Shown in pieces: positions 30,785 to 38,983 of a DNA stretch of 64,000 nt. The notes under the pieces were generated by a model. The model did no database searches. It saw nothing but the letters and a program-made list of their open reading frames with translations, and had not been told where the DNA came from. The position numbers and the translations under genes were made by a program. Positions within the stretch are counted from its first letter, which is position 1; each line of letters starts with the position of its first letter. The stretch is from Bradyrhizobium cosmicum (GTDB lineage: Bacteria; Pseudomonadota; Alphaproteobacteria; Rhizobiales; Xanthobacteraceae), in assembly GCF_007290395.2 (NCBI RefSeq), contig NZ_CP041656.2, positions 248,001-312,000 on the forward strand, given 5' to 3'.

Positions 30785-32506
30785 ATGCTTCGCATCGTCC
30801 TCTTCCTCGTTCTGATCGCGCTGGCGGGCGCCGGCGCGGCCTGGATTGCCGATCAGCCTGGCGATCTCGTCCTCACTGCGGGCGGCTTCCGCGCCTCGAC
30901 GACACTTCCCAGGTTCGTGTTCCTGCTCGGCCTCTTTGCCGTGGCCGTCGTGCTGGCCTGGAGCATCCTGACGACGCTCTGGCGCACGCCGGGCCGTCTG
31001 CGCCGCCGTCGTCATGAGAAGCGCCACGCGCGCGGGCGCCACGCCATCACCCACGGCCTGCTTGCGATCGGTCATGGCGATGCCGCGCTCGCCCGTCGTC
31101 ACGCCGATACCGCGCGGCGCCTTGCCGCGAACGATCCGCTCGCGTTGCTCCTGCACGCGCAGTCGGCTCAGCTCGAAGGCAATCGCGACGAGGCCCAGCG
31201 GGTCTTCCGAGTCATGGCCGAGCGCGAGGACACGCGGCTGCTTGGTCTGCGCGGCCTGTTCATCGAGGCGCAGCGCGCCGACGATGCGGTCGGCGCCGTC
31301 ATGATCGCCGAGGAAGCGATCAGGCTGTCGCCGTCCTCGACCTGGGCCTCGCATGCGGTGCTCGGTTTCCGCTGCGCGCGCGGCGACTGGAGCGGCGCGC
31401 TCGCGATCCTCGATTCGAATCTGGCCGCTGGCCTAATCGACAAGCAGGCCTATCGCCGCCAGCGCGGCGTGCTGCTCACCGCACGGGCGCTGGAATTGGA
31501 GACGATGGATCGCGACGTCGCGCGCGAGAGCGTGATGGAAGCGATCAAGCTGGCACCGACCCTGGTGCCGGCCGCGGTGCTCGCGGCAAAATTCGAGAGC
31601 GAGGCGCATCAGGTGCGCCGCGCCATGAAGCTGGTCGAAGCCGCTTGGCTCGCCAACCCGCATCCAGATCTCGCGGACGCCTACGCGCATGTGAAGCTCG
31701 GCGATTCCGCGCGGCAGCGCCTGCAGCGGGTCGAGACGCTTGCGGCGAAGACGCCGGCCGACAAGGCCGGCCATGTCGAGGGCCAGCTTGCGATCGCGCG
31801 CGCGGCGATCGATGCCTCCGAGTTCGCCCGCGCTCGCGCGGTGCTGACGCCTTACGTCAACGATCCGACCCAGCGCGTTGCGCTTCTGATGGCCGAGATC
31901 GAGCGCACCGAGCATGGCGACGGCGGCCGCGCCCGCGCCTGGACCTTGCGGGCCGTGCGCGCCCGCCACGATCCGGCCTGGACCGCGGACGGCTATGTCA
32001 GCGACCGCTGGCGTCCGGTGTCGCCTGTCACCGGCCGGCTCGATGCCTTCCAGTGGCAGACGCCGGTCGCAAGCCTGCCCTCGGACAGGGGGACGACGAT
32101 CGAATCCTCGGCGTTCGAGGAAGCGATGCTGGCGGCCCCGCCGCCGAAACGGGTGACGGCGGCCCCGAGCGACAATCCGGTGGAACCGGCTTCGGCTGCG
32201 TCGACGCCCGCCGCGCAGGACAATTCACCGCTGGCCGTCCTGGAAGAGCCGGCGGTCACGCCGGCCGAGCCGGCCCCCGCGCCCGCCGAATCATCGCCCG
32301 CGGCGGCAACCCCGGTGTTCAGGACCCGTGCCGACCTCGGCAAGGCCGCGCCTGCCCCGATTTCCGCCGTCCTCCCGATCGTCCGAGCTCCAGATGATCC
32401 CGGGATCGATGACGAGGGGCCGAGCGATGAATTTACGGAACAAATCGGCACGCCCAAAGCCCAGGCCGGCGGCTGGCGTGGATTCTGGTCCCGCTGGGGC
32501 GCGTGA
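30785..32506 (+). CDS. hemY: HemY family protein
   Basis: 573 residues. Two membrane helices near the N-terminus (about 2-20 and 40-62) enclose the HemY_N segment, followed by TPR-like helical repeats (about 90-420) with HAQSAQLEGNRDEAQ. The last 130 residues are Ala/Pro-rich and probably disordered. This is the non-oxidase HemY of proteobacterial hem clusters, thought to aid late heme synthesis. It follows the mitofilin-like gene by 36 bases. Confidence 0.88.
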   Translation: MLRIVLFLVLIALAGAGAAWIADQPGDLVLTAGGFRASTTLPRFVFLLGLFAVAVVLAWSILTTLWRTPGRLRRRRHEKRHARGRHAITHGLLAIGHGDAALARRHADTARRLAANDPLALLLHAQSAQLEGNRDEAQRVFRVMAEREDTRLLGLRGLFIEAQRADDAVGAVMIAEEAIRLSPSSTWASHAVLGFRCARGDWSGALAILDSNLAAGLIDKQAYRRQRGVLLTARALELETMDRDVARESVMEAIKLAPTLVPAAVLAAKFESEAHQVRRAMKLVEAAWLANPHPDLADAYAHVKLGDSARQRLQRVETLAAKTPADKAGHVEGQLAIARAAIDASEFARARAVLTPYVNDPTQRVALLMAEIERTEHGDGGRARAWTLRAVRARHDPAWTADGYVSDRWRPVSPVTGRLDAFQWQTPVASLPSDRGTTIESSAFEEAMLAAPPPKRVTAAPSDNPVEPASAASTPAAQDNSPLAVLEEPAVTPAEPAPAPAESSPAAATPVFRTRADLGKAAPAPISAVLPIVRAPDDPGIDDEGPSDEFTEQIGTPKAQAGGWRGFWSRWGA

Positions 32507-32606
32507 GCCGCATTTCGCGCCCCGCTTGTCCTTGCCAATTCGGGCCATGCCCGATATCAGAAGCGCGCGTATCGGGGCCGGCATCGCCCGGGCCCCGGCA
32601 GGGTTA

Positions 32607-32682
32607 GCCGCAATAGCTCAGTTGGTAGAGCACGTCATTCGTAATGACGGGGTCGGGGGTTCGAATCCCTCTTGCGGCACCA
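32607..32682 (+). tRNA. tRNA-Thr (CGT)
   Basis: 76-base cloverleaf. The acceptor stem pairs GCCGCAA with TTGCGGC, the D-arm is TAGCTCAGTTGGTAGAGCA, the anticodon loop TTCGTAA gives CGT, the T-arm contains GGTTCGAATCC, and ACCA is encoded. No integrase or duplicated tRNA end follows it. Confidence 0.97.
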
Positions 32683-32804
32683 GCGCCCCAATTCATCCGA
32701 TCGTCACAGGCCTGCGGTTTGCCTCCCGAAGACTGCGCGCGTTGTGCTTCGCGCGGGCGCCACTACGATGCGCCACTGACGCGTGCGCGTGACGGGGCCA
32801 AGCG

Positions 32805-34457
32805 GTGGACACGGAGAACGGGGCCAGGAAAACGGACCAGAGCGCATGGGTGCGGTTGGCCGGTCTCGTGATTCTCGCCGCAGGCATGACCACGATCGTC
32901 GCTGCGCGATCGCTCGAAATCTCGCGCCTGCACAGCCGGCTCTCCGTTCCGCCGCTCTATGACGACGTCTCCTATTTCCTCGACGCCATCGGGTGGATGA
33001 ATGCGGCAGAAGGCCAAAGCATCCTGGCCAGTGCTTGGGGTCTGCTGCATCATCACGCACCGTTCTCGACACTGGTTGCTGCCATCGGATTTACGCTGTT
33101 TCCCGGCAGCTTCATCGGGCCTTATCTCGTTAACGCCGTGGTTGTCTTCGCATTCCTGCTTGGGATCGTCTGGCTGCTCTGGCGCCGGCCGGTGCTCGAG
33201 ATCGCGGCGTGCCTGATTGCGGTGCCTTGCGTACCGGTTTTGTGGCACACGGTCACCGAAGCGCGGCCCGATCTGCCCTCAGGGCTTGCCATCGGTCTTA
33301 TGGCTGGAGCCATTGTCGATCGTGGCGTGCTTGATCGCAGCGTGCGTTCGCTGGCGGGCCTGGGCGTTGCCTGCGCACTCGCCGCCAGCATCAAGCCGAC
33401 GGCATTTCCCGCCGCACTCGTCTTGCTCGGCAGCGCCTTTGCGATCCGGCTGTTCGCCGATTGCATCCAGGCCGGGGGATTGCGGTTGTCGTTCCGTGCT
33501 GCGTTCAGCGCGCTGCTTTGGTTCATGTTGCCATTGATTGCGACCATCGCGGCGTTGATCGGGCCCGCCCTCGTCGAGACCGTCACCTACATCTTCAACG
33601 TATTCGTCGGTCAGCGCGACCTCTGGTCCACGGGCGAAAGCTTCTGGCCCGGACTGCTACGCTTTTCGATCGGCGGCGAGGGACAGTTTGGCCTGCGTTA
33701 CTGGTTCGCCATCGGGTTGGCATTGATGCTGCTGCGTCTCGTGCTCGCGGCCATTCATGGCAAGGCCGCGCTGCTTGACGCCGTCGTTCTACTGGCGACC
33801 GTGCTCATCGCCTACGCCATTCCGTCCGTTGCGGAGATCAAGACCTATTATTTTGGCGCGATGTTCTATGGCCTGTTCATCGTCGCCATGGTGCTCAATG
33901 GCTGCGTGAGCTTCGCGCTTGTTGAAGAGCTTCTTGCCCGCTTCGGTCTCCACAACGACATCCGCCGCACCACGCTCACGGCCGCCCGGGTGCTGATGCT
34001 GGCGTTTGTTGCCCAGCTTTTCGTCCGGCACGTGGTTATCGGCCAGATCAGTACGGCGACGCCGCTGAGCGTTCAGCAGCAGGAGAGCATACGCGTTGCG
34101 ACCGAACGGCTCTGGTCGTTACTGCGCGACATGAAGCCGGAGCAGCCCGGCCCTCTCACCGTCGGCTTCTCGAGCCCCTATCCGGTCACGTCAGCGACCA
34201 TTCACCTCTATGCCGCGCAGGCGAAAATGAATCTCGTCATACGCAACGAGCTGTTTCACCGAAGCCCGCAGGCGACAGGAGATGCGCTGTTGAAGTCGGA
34301 GATCCTCGTGCTCTCGAGCTCGATCCCGCACACGCTGGTGGGGCCGCGCGTCGGTGACGAGCTCATGGCCCGCATGGATGCCGACAAGAGTGTCTGCGTG
34401 CTGGAGACCATGACATTTCCGGACGTGACGCTGCGGGTCTATCGGCGCGGATGCTGA
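32805..34457 (+). CDS. Multi-pass membrane protein, GT-C glycosyltransferase-like
   Basis: 550 residues with about 10-11 predicted membrane helices and a soluble C-terminal part (about 425-550). After the first helix, PPLYDDVSYFLDAIGW contains the Asp-Asp pair in the first periplasmic loop, typical of GT-C enzymes such as ArnT and PMT that use lipid-linked sugars. The family cannot be fixed further. The start is a GTG at 32805. Codon use looks a little less GC-biased than in the neighbours, and the gene lies just after a tRNA. Confidence 0.6.
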   Translation: MDTENGARKTDQSAWVRLAGLVILAAGMTTIVAARSLEISRLHSRLSVPPLYDDVSYFLDAIGWMNAAEGQSILASAWGLLHHHAPFSTLVAAIGFTLFPGSFIGPYLVNAVVVFAFLLGIVWLLWRRPVLEIAACLIAVPCVPVLWHTVTEARPDLPSGLAIGLMAGAIVDRGVLDRSVRSLAGLGVACALAASIKPTAFPAALVLLGSAFAIRLFADCIQAGGLRLSFRAAFSALLWFMLPLIATIAALIGPALVETVTYIFNVFVGQRDLWSTGESFWPGLLRFSIGGEGQFGLRYWFAIGLALMLLRLVLAAIHGKAALLDAVVLLATVLIAYAIPSVAEIKTYYFGAMFYGLFIVAMVLNGCVSFALVEELLARFGLHNDIRRTTLTAARVLMLAFVAQLFVRHVVIGQISTATPLSVQQQESIRVATERLWSLLRDMKPEQPGPLTVGFSSPYPVTSATIHLYAAQAKMNLVIRNELFHRSPQATGDALLKSEILVLSSSIPHTLVGPRVGDELMARMDADKSVCVLETMTFPDVTLRVYRRGC

Positions 34458-34492
34458 CCGCGGCGGGCCGGTTCGAACGGACCGGCAGTCCG

Positions 34493-34508
34493 TGTGAGGC
34501 TGATCACA
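34493..34508. promoter_or_regulatory. Perfect CRP-type site
   Basis: TGTGA-GGCTGA-TCACA matches the CRP consensus at all ten defining positions. Its centre lies about 65 bases upstream of the start codon at 34566, a position compatible with activation. Confidence 0.6.
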
Positions 34509-34565
34509 TAATCCCGGCCGCATCTCCCGTAATGTCCTGGTTACGCAAACACGGGGAGATTTCAC

Positions 34566-34961
34566 ATGCGCAAGATCATTCTGGTTGCCGCCATGGTCCT
34601 GGCTTCCGCGTCTGCCCATGCGGGCGACCGCAGCCTGTCGCTGTCCACGGCAACGGCCGCTCCACAAGCCACGACGACCACGGCCCCGACGACGCAAATC
34701 AGCGATGTCGCGCCGGTCGTCGAGGCTCCGAAATATGTCGATCGCCCGCCGGCTATCCCGGCTGCTCCGGCTCCCGCCGCTGCCCCCGCTCCCGCGCCCG
34801 CCGCAGCGACCGCGCCTGTCGTGACCACGACGGCGTCAGCGCCGGTCGCAACCCAGCCTGCGGCAAAGACGACGGCGAAAGCGAGCAAGCCGAAGCACCA
34901 GCGCGCCTGGACCGAGCGCCGCATCATCGGCGAGCTGCATCGCCACGGCATCTACTGGTAA
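34566..34961 (+). CDS. Small secreted Ala/Pro-rich protein, function unknown
   Basis: 131 residues. A signal peptide (1-19, MRKIILVAAMVLASASAHA) precedes a low-complexity Ala/Pro/Thr linker (about 30-105). The only ordered-looking part is the basic C-terminal end, HQRAWTERRIIGELHRHGIYW. I do not recognise a family beyond rhizobial hypothetical proteins. A perfect CRP-type palindrome lies upstream, and CACGGGGAGATT supplies the ribosome site. Confidence 0.7.
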   Translation: MRKIILVAAMVLASASAHAGDRSLSLSTATAAPQATTTTAPTTQISDVAPVVEAPKYVDRPPAIPAAPAPAAAPAPAPAAATAPVVTTTASAPVATQPAAKTTAKASKPKHQRAWTERRIIGELHRHGIYW

Positions 34962-34986
34962 GCCGTCGCTTCCTCCCAAAGCAAAC

Positions 34987-35006
34987 GGCCGGGCGAAAGC
35001 CCGGCC
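34987..35006. terminator. Hairpin between convergent genes
   Basis: GGCCGGGC-GAAA-GCCCGGCC forms a perfect 8-base stem with a stable GAAA tetraloop. It lies between the secreted-protein gene and the deacetylase gene. There is no T-run, so it may be a weak terminator or a 3-prime end stabiliser. Confidence 0.6.
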
Positions 35007-35033
35007 ATGCGCGTATCGAAGCGGTGATCGCGC

Positions 35034-36095
35034 TTACTGCGAAACCGTCTGCACCACGCTCGAGATCGGACGCGTGGTCGTGCTGGCAGTCGGCACCTTC
35101 ATATCCTTCAGCACCGCCTCGTCATATTCCGGCAACGACTGGAAGGTCGTCTTGGCCTTGATCTGCACGATCTTGTAACCGCCGGCCTTCAGCCGCGCGA
35201 GCAGGGTCGGCAGCGCCTCGCCCGTGTGCTTCTGGAAGTCGTGCATCAGGATGATTCCCTTGCCGAGCTTGTCGAGCTTGGTCATCACCGTGTTGACGAT
35301 CTTCTCCGGGGTGGCGCCTTTCCTGAAGTCGAAGGAATCCAGATCGGTCGACCACATCGCGACGTTGCGGGTGCCGAGATAGCTCACCATGGCGGGATTG
35401 TGCTGAAGCTGCGGAAAGCGGAAGAACGGCGCCGGGTTGGTGCCGAGCGCGAGCTTCACGGCGCTGAAGCCCTTCTCGATTTCGTCCTTGGCCTGCTGCT
35501 CCGTCAACTTCTTGCTGTTGAGATTGAGATGCGACCAGGTGTGCGTGCCGACCGTGTGGCCCTGGGCCAGCACCTGGCGCAGGATTTCCGGATGCCAGCT
35601 CGCGTGCTTGCCGACCGAGAAGAACAGGCCCTTGGCGCATTCATCCGCGAGCGCCTTCAGCACCGCGGGCGTGTTGACCGGCCAGGGGCTGTCGTCGAAG
35701 GTCAGCACGACCTCCTTGTCGGTGAGGAAGTCGAATTGCTTGAACGTTTCGAAGCCGAAGCCGGGGCCGCCGGTGGTGTCGATCTCGACCACGCGGGAAA
35801 CGCCCAGCGCGTTCGGATTGGCGCAAGCCTGCTTCGGCTGAACCGGCATCGCCGGAGCGGGCGCAGGGGCCGCTGCCTGAGCCATTGCCGTCGGCTTGGC
35901 CGCGATCGTCGCGGTCGTTGAGACGTCATCCTTGGCGGCGAGCTTGGCCGGTGCCGGCAATGGATCGGCGGCACGGGCGGCAATTGTCTTGGGAGCGCCC
36001 TGATCGGCGATCGAGGAATAATAAAACCAACCGCCGGCGGCGATCACGACCGCCGCAACTACACTGGCCAGCATCAGGCCCAACGCATTACGCAT
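35034..36095 (-). CDS. Polysaccharide deacetylase (NodB-like), membrane-anchored
   Basis: 353 residues. An N-terminal membrane anchor (about 6-26) and an Ala/Pro-rich linker with one cysteine (Cys91) lead to the NodB domain from about 125. LTFDDSPWP holds the catalytic and metal-binding Asp134-Asp135, and His185 and His189 of THTWSH complete the zinc site. It should remove N-acetyl groups from an exported or periplasmic glycan. The ATG at 36095 has GGAAAGAG upstream. A TTG at 36110 in the same frame overlaps that site. Confidence 0.87.
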   Translation of the reverse strand: MRNALGLMLASVVAAVVIAAGGWFYYSSIADQGAPKTIAARAADPLPAPAKLAAKDDVSTTATIAAKPTAMAQAAAPAPAPAMPVQPKQACANPNALGVSRVVEIDTTGGPGFGFETFKQFDFLTDKEVVLTFDDSPWPVNTPAVLKALADECAKGLFFSVGKHASWHPEILRQVLAQGHTVGTHTWSHLNLNSKKLTEQQAKDEIEKGFSAVKLALGTNPAPFFRFPQLQHNPAMVSYLGTRNVAMWSTDLDSFDFRKGATPEKIVNTVMTKLDKLGKGIILMHDFQKHTGEALPTLLARLKAGGYKIVQIKAKTTFQSLPEYDEAVLKDMKVPTASTTTRPISSVVQTVSQ

Positions 36096-36224
36096 CGTTA
36101 CTCTTTCCAATTACGCAACCAAACCGGCGGATTTCCCCGCGTGCCCGGTTATTAATGCGAAGGAACAGTTAACGTGACACCAACACGACAGCGTTTGCGC
36201 CGGTTTTTCAGCAGGGTGCGCCAA

Positions 36225-36270
36225 CGTGACCGATGTCACAGTTCGGGTGCGGCCCGTGACCGTCATCACA
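36225..36270. promoter_or_regulatory. Tandem CRP-type sites
   Basis: Two copies of CGTGA-N6-TCACA, at 36225-36240 and 36255-36270, each match nine of ten CRP consensus positions, with centres 30 bases apart, close to three helical turns. They lie about 80-125 bases upstream of the start codon at 36350 and could also affect the divergent deacetylase gene. Confidence 0.55.
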
Positions 36271-36349
36271 GTAGAAAGTGTTTTGCTGGAGCATCGTCAG
36301 TCCCATCAACAACGGGCGTTCGCCACGGCGGCGCCAATGGGAGCTTCAA

Positions 36350-36673
36350 ATGACCACCTCGCTGAACACCAAGTCGTTCTCTACCAGGTCCCTGACCAGC
36401 AAGATCCGCGACACCAGCCTGGCTCTGGGCTTTGCCGCGATCGTCTCGATCGTCTCGACGACCTCGAGCTTCGCCTTCTCGGCCGAAGCACAGCAGCAGT
36501 GCACAGGCGACGCCTTCCGCCTGTGCTCGTCGGAAATCCCCAACATCCCGAAGATCACGGCGTGCATGATGAAGCACCGCTCGGATCTGAGCGCCGGCTG
36601 CCGCGCCGTGATGGACAAGGATCTCGCCAAGGGCGCCTCACGCAAGGTCGCTGACGCCCAGGACAGCCAGTAA
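36350..36673 (+). CDS. Small secreted cysteine-rich-repeat protein
   Basis: 107 residues with a long signal sequence (about 1-46, ending near FAFSAEA). The mature part has four cysteines in QQCTGDAFRLC and CMMKHRSDLSAGC, the spacing of the cysteine-rich repeat first named in Golgi protein GLG1 and found in small rhizobial periplasmic proteins. Function is unknown. The next gene encodes a relative. ATG at 36350 is preferred over a frame opening at 36278, because the signal peptide then fits. Two CRP-like sites lie upstream. Confidence 0.75.
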   Translation: MTTSLNTKSFSTRSLTSKIRDTSLALGFAAIVSIVSTTSSFAFSAEAQQQCTGDAFRLCSSEIPNIPKITACMMKHRSDLSAGCRAVMDKDLAKGASRKVADAQDSQ

Positions 36674-36702
36674 GAGACAGCCAGTAAGAGACAGTCAGTA
36701 AG
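36662..36702. repeat. 14-base tandem repeat, about three copies
   Basis: gacagccagtaaga is repeated three times (36662, 36676, 36690), the third with one change and missing its last base. The first copy contains the stop codon of the preceding gene, so each copy repeats the codons for the final Asp-Ser-Gln-stop in frame-shifted spacing. It looks like slippage. Confidence 0.85.
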
Positions 36703-36872
36703 CGCGCGCGGCGCATCGCGCGTCGTCGTCATCGAGCTCCCCTCGCGATGTGCCCCGGCGTCAAGCCGGGGCCACGCGGCGGCGCCCTGTAGCCCGCCAA
36801 TAAAGCCGTTGCGGCTGAGAGATCGTCGCACTAGCTTCGCCCGCACATCTTCCGGGTAAGAGGCATTACGCG

Positions 36873-37088
36873 ATGACCAAATTCCTTTTCATTCTTCCTC
36901 TGCTCCTGTGCGCATCGGGCGCATCGGCGCAGCATCAGCCCGGACAGGACGCCTGCGCGCGCGATGTCACGCGCTTCTGCCGTCCGGTCATGAACAATGG
37001 CGATGGCGCCGTGCTCGCCTGCCTGAAGCAGAATCGCGCGAAGCTGAGCAAGGGCTGCGAAAAGGTGCTGACCGATCACGGGCAGTAA
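36873..37088 (+). CDS. Small secreted cysteine-rich-repeat protein, paralogue
   Basis: 71 residues. The signal peptide (1-19) ends GASAQ. The mature part has ACARDVTRFCRPV and ACLKQNRAKLSKGCEKVL, the same C-x6-C ... C-x10-C pattern as the gene 199 bases upstream, which identifies both as one small family. Function is unknown. Disulphide bonds in the periplasm are likely. A short palindrome follows the stop codon. Confidence 0.75.
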   Translation: MTKFLFILPLLLCASGASAQHQPGQDACARDVTRFCRPVMNNGDGAVLACLKQNRAKLSKGCEKVLTDHGQ

Positions 37089-37097
37089 ACGCACCGT

Positions 37098-37136
37098 CGT
37101 CATTCCGGGCTCGCGCCTGACGGCGCCGGAATGACG
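37098..37136. repeat. Short extragenic palindrome
   Basis: cgtcattccgggctcgcgcc and the inverse ggcgccggaatgacg form one imperfect hairpin, the short form of the larger element at 60943-61043. It separates the convergent cysteine-rich gene and the MFS_3 gene. Confidence 0.75.
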
Positions 37137-37143
37137 ATCCAAA

Positions 37144-38832
37144 TTAGGTGCTGCTTCCCGCCGCGGTCGCGACCACAGGCAGCACCTCGGCGCTGGCACG
37201 ATCCGGCGTCTCTTCCTTCCAGCGCACCGAGCCGAACGGCCGCTCCAGCATGCGGCGGATCCGCACCGGATCGGGGCCGACGTGGAAATCGATCGCCTGC
37301 TGATGCAGCGCGCGCTCGGATTGGGTCGAACGGTTGCGCTGGCGCAGATAGTCGAACCAGGTCGGGCAGTGATAGCGCTCGGTCCACAATTCGGGATCGG
37401 CGATGTCGCGCGCGATCGACCAGCCATAGGCGCCGTTGCGCTGCCGGGAGAGTTGCACGTCCTGCATCACGTTGTGGAAGGCGCGCGCGTTCTCCTGAGA
37501 CACCCGGTATTCGATCTCGACCACCAGGGGCCCGCTGCGGCCGGTGAGCGACAGCTTCACCTCGGGATCGGCCAGCACGTCGGCGTCCTCGTTGCGGGCG
37601 CCGACGCGCGGCATCGTGAGCCAGAGTCCGAGCACCGGCGAGATCAGCATCAGACCGGCGGCCGTCAACAGCGCGATTTCGACGCCGGCATAATCGGTGA
37701 GATGGCCCCAGCCCCAGGCGCCGATCGCGATGCCGCCGGAGATCGAGGCCTGGAACGCTGCGAGCGAACGGCCGGCGACCCAGCGCGGCGCCGAGAGCTG
37801 CACGCCGATATTGAACAGTGCGATCGCGGCCATCCAGACCGCGCCCGCGAGCACCAGCGCAGCTGCAGTGAGCACCGGCTCGTTGCTGACCGCGAGCGCT
37901 GCCATCGCGAACGCCATCGAGATGGTGCAGGCGCGGATCGCGGCCTCGCCGCTCATGCGCTTGCGCAGTTCGTGAATGTTGAGCGCGCCGATGACCGCGC
38001 CCATGCCGAAGGCGCCGAGCATGATGCCGTAAGTCTGCGCGCCGCCATGGAGCAGGTCGCGCGCGACCAGCGGCATCAGCGCCATCACCGCGCCGCCGAT
38101 CAGCCCCATCACCAATGTGCGCAACAGCACGATCTTGATCGGCGGCGAATTGGTGATGTAGCGGAAGCCCGAGACCATGGCGCGGTTGAGCTTTTCCCGC
38201 GGCAGGCGTGACGGTTCGGTGTTGCGCCGCCACAGCAGCAACACCACCAGCAGCGGCAAATAGAGGATCGCATTGCAGGCGAAGGCGGCCACCGCGCCGA
38301 GCGAGGCGACGATGACGCCGCCGACCGCGGGACCGAAGCTGCGTGCGATATTGTAGCTGATGCCGTTCAGCGCGACGGCCGACGGCAGGGCTTCGGGCGG
38401 AACCTGCTCGCTGACCGAGGATTGCCACGCCGGTCCGAACAGCGCATTGCCGCTGCCCACCACGAAGCAGAAGACGAGCAGCGTTTCCGGGGTAGTCAGC
38501 TGGAGCCAGGCCAGCACCGTCAGCGCCGTCGCACCGATCAGCGCGATCGCGAGCGAAATCAGGGTCACGATACGGCGGTCATACATGTCGGCGATGGCGC
38601 CGGCCGGCATCGAGATCAGCATGATCGGCAGCATCAGCGCGGTCTGCACCAGTGCGACCTTGTCGGCCGAGGCCGCCATCTGCGTCATCGCCCAGGCCGC
38701 GCCCACGCCCTGGATCAGCAGGCCGAGATTGGAGAGCAGGCTGGCGAGCCAGATGCGCCGGAACAGGGTGTACCGCAGCGGGGCGGTTATGCCGTCGGCC
38801 GCAATTTTCTGACGGTTCGTCTGCTCGGTCAT
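37144..38832 (-). CDS. MFS transporter of the MFS_3 / EntS group with C-terminal domain
   Basis: 562 residues. About 12 membrane helices (20-410), with FGPAWQSSVSEQVP and ARSFGPAVGG typical of the MFS_3 family that includes the enterobactin exporter EntS. An extra soluble domain of about 115 residues follows (from EIEYRV), with RNGAYGWSIARD and YHCPTWFDYLRQRNR, as in longer family members. It resembles an antibiotic-monooxygenase-type fold (uncertain). Start at 38832, with GGAAGGGG just upstream. The longer frame to 39003 runs into the divergent gene. Confidence 0.85.
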   Translation of the reverse strand: MTEQTNRQKIAADGITAPLRYTLFRRIWLASLLSNLGLLIQGVGAAWAMTQMAASADKVALVQTALMLPIMLISMPAGAIADMYDRRIVTLISLAIALIGATALTVLAWLQLTTPETLLVFCFVVGSGNALFGPAWQSSVSEQVPPEALPSAVALNGISYNIARSFGPAVGGVIVASLGAVAAFACNAILYLPLLVVLLLWRRNTEPSRLPREKLNRAMVSGFRYITNSPPIKIVLLRTLVMGLIGGAVMALMPLVARDLLHGGAQTYGIMLGAFGMGAVIGALNIHELRKRMSGEAAIRACTISMAFAMAALAVSNEPVLTAAALVLAGAVWMAAIALFNIGVQLSAPRWVAGRSLAAFQASISGGIAIGAWGWGHLTDYAGVEIALLTAAGLMLISPVLGLWLTMPRVGARNEDADVLADPEVKLSLTGRSGPLVVEIEYRVSQENARAFHNVMQDVQLSRQRNGAYGWSIARDIADPELWTERYHCPTWFDYLRQRNRSTQSERALHQQAIDFHVGPDPVRIRRMLERPFGSVRWKEETPDRASAEVLPVVATAAGSST

Positions 38833-38983
38833 ATCCCCTTCCATATCGGATGGCAGAAGTGCTCTGGGAGCGGTCCTTGGGTGATTCCGGCGAATCCAGT
38901 GATGCCTGTGAAAGTCCTTCGCTGTCCAGTGGTTAGGCCGGTATAAGCGGTGCAAAGACTCGAGGTTTTGCCGGGAGGAACAC

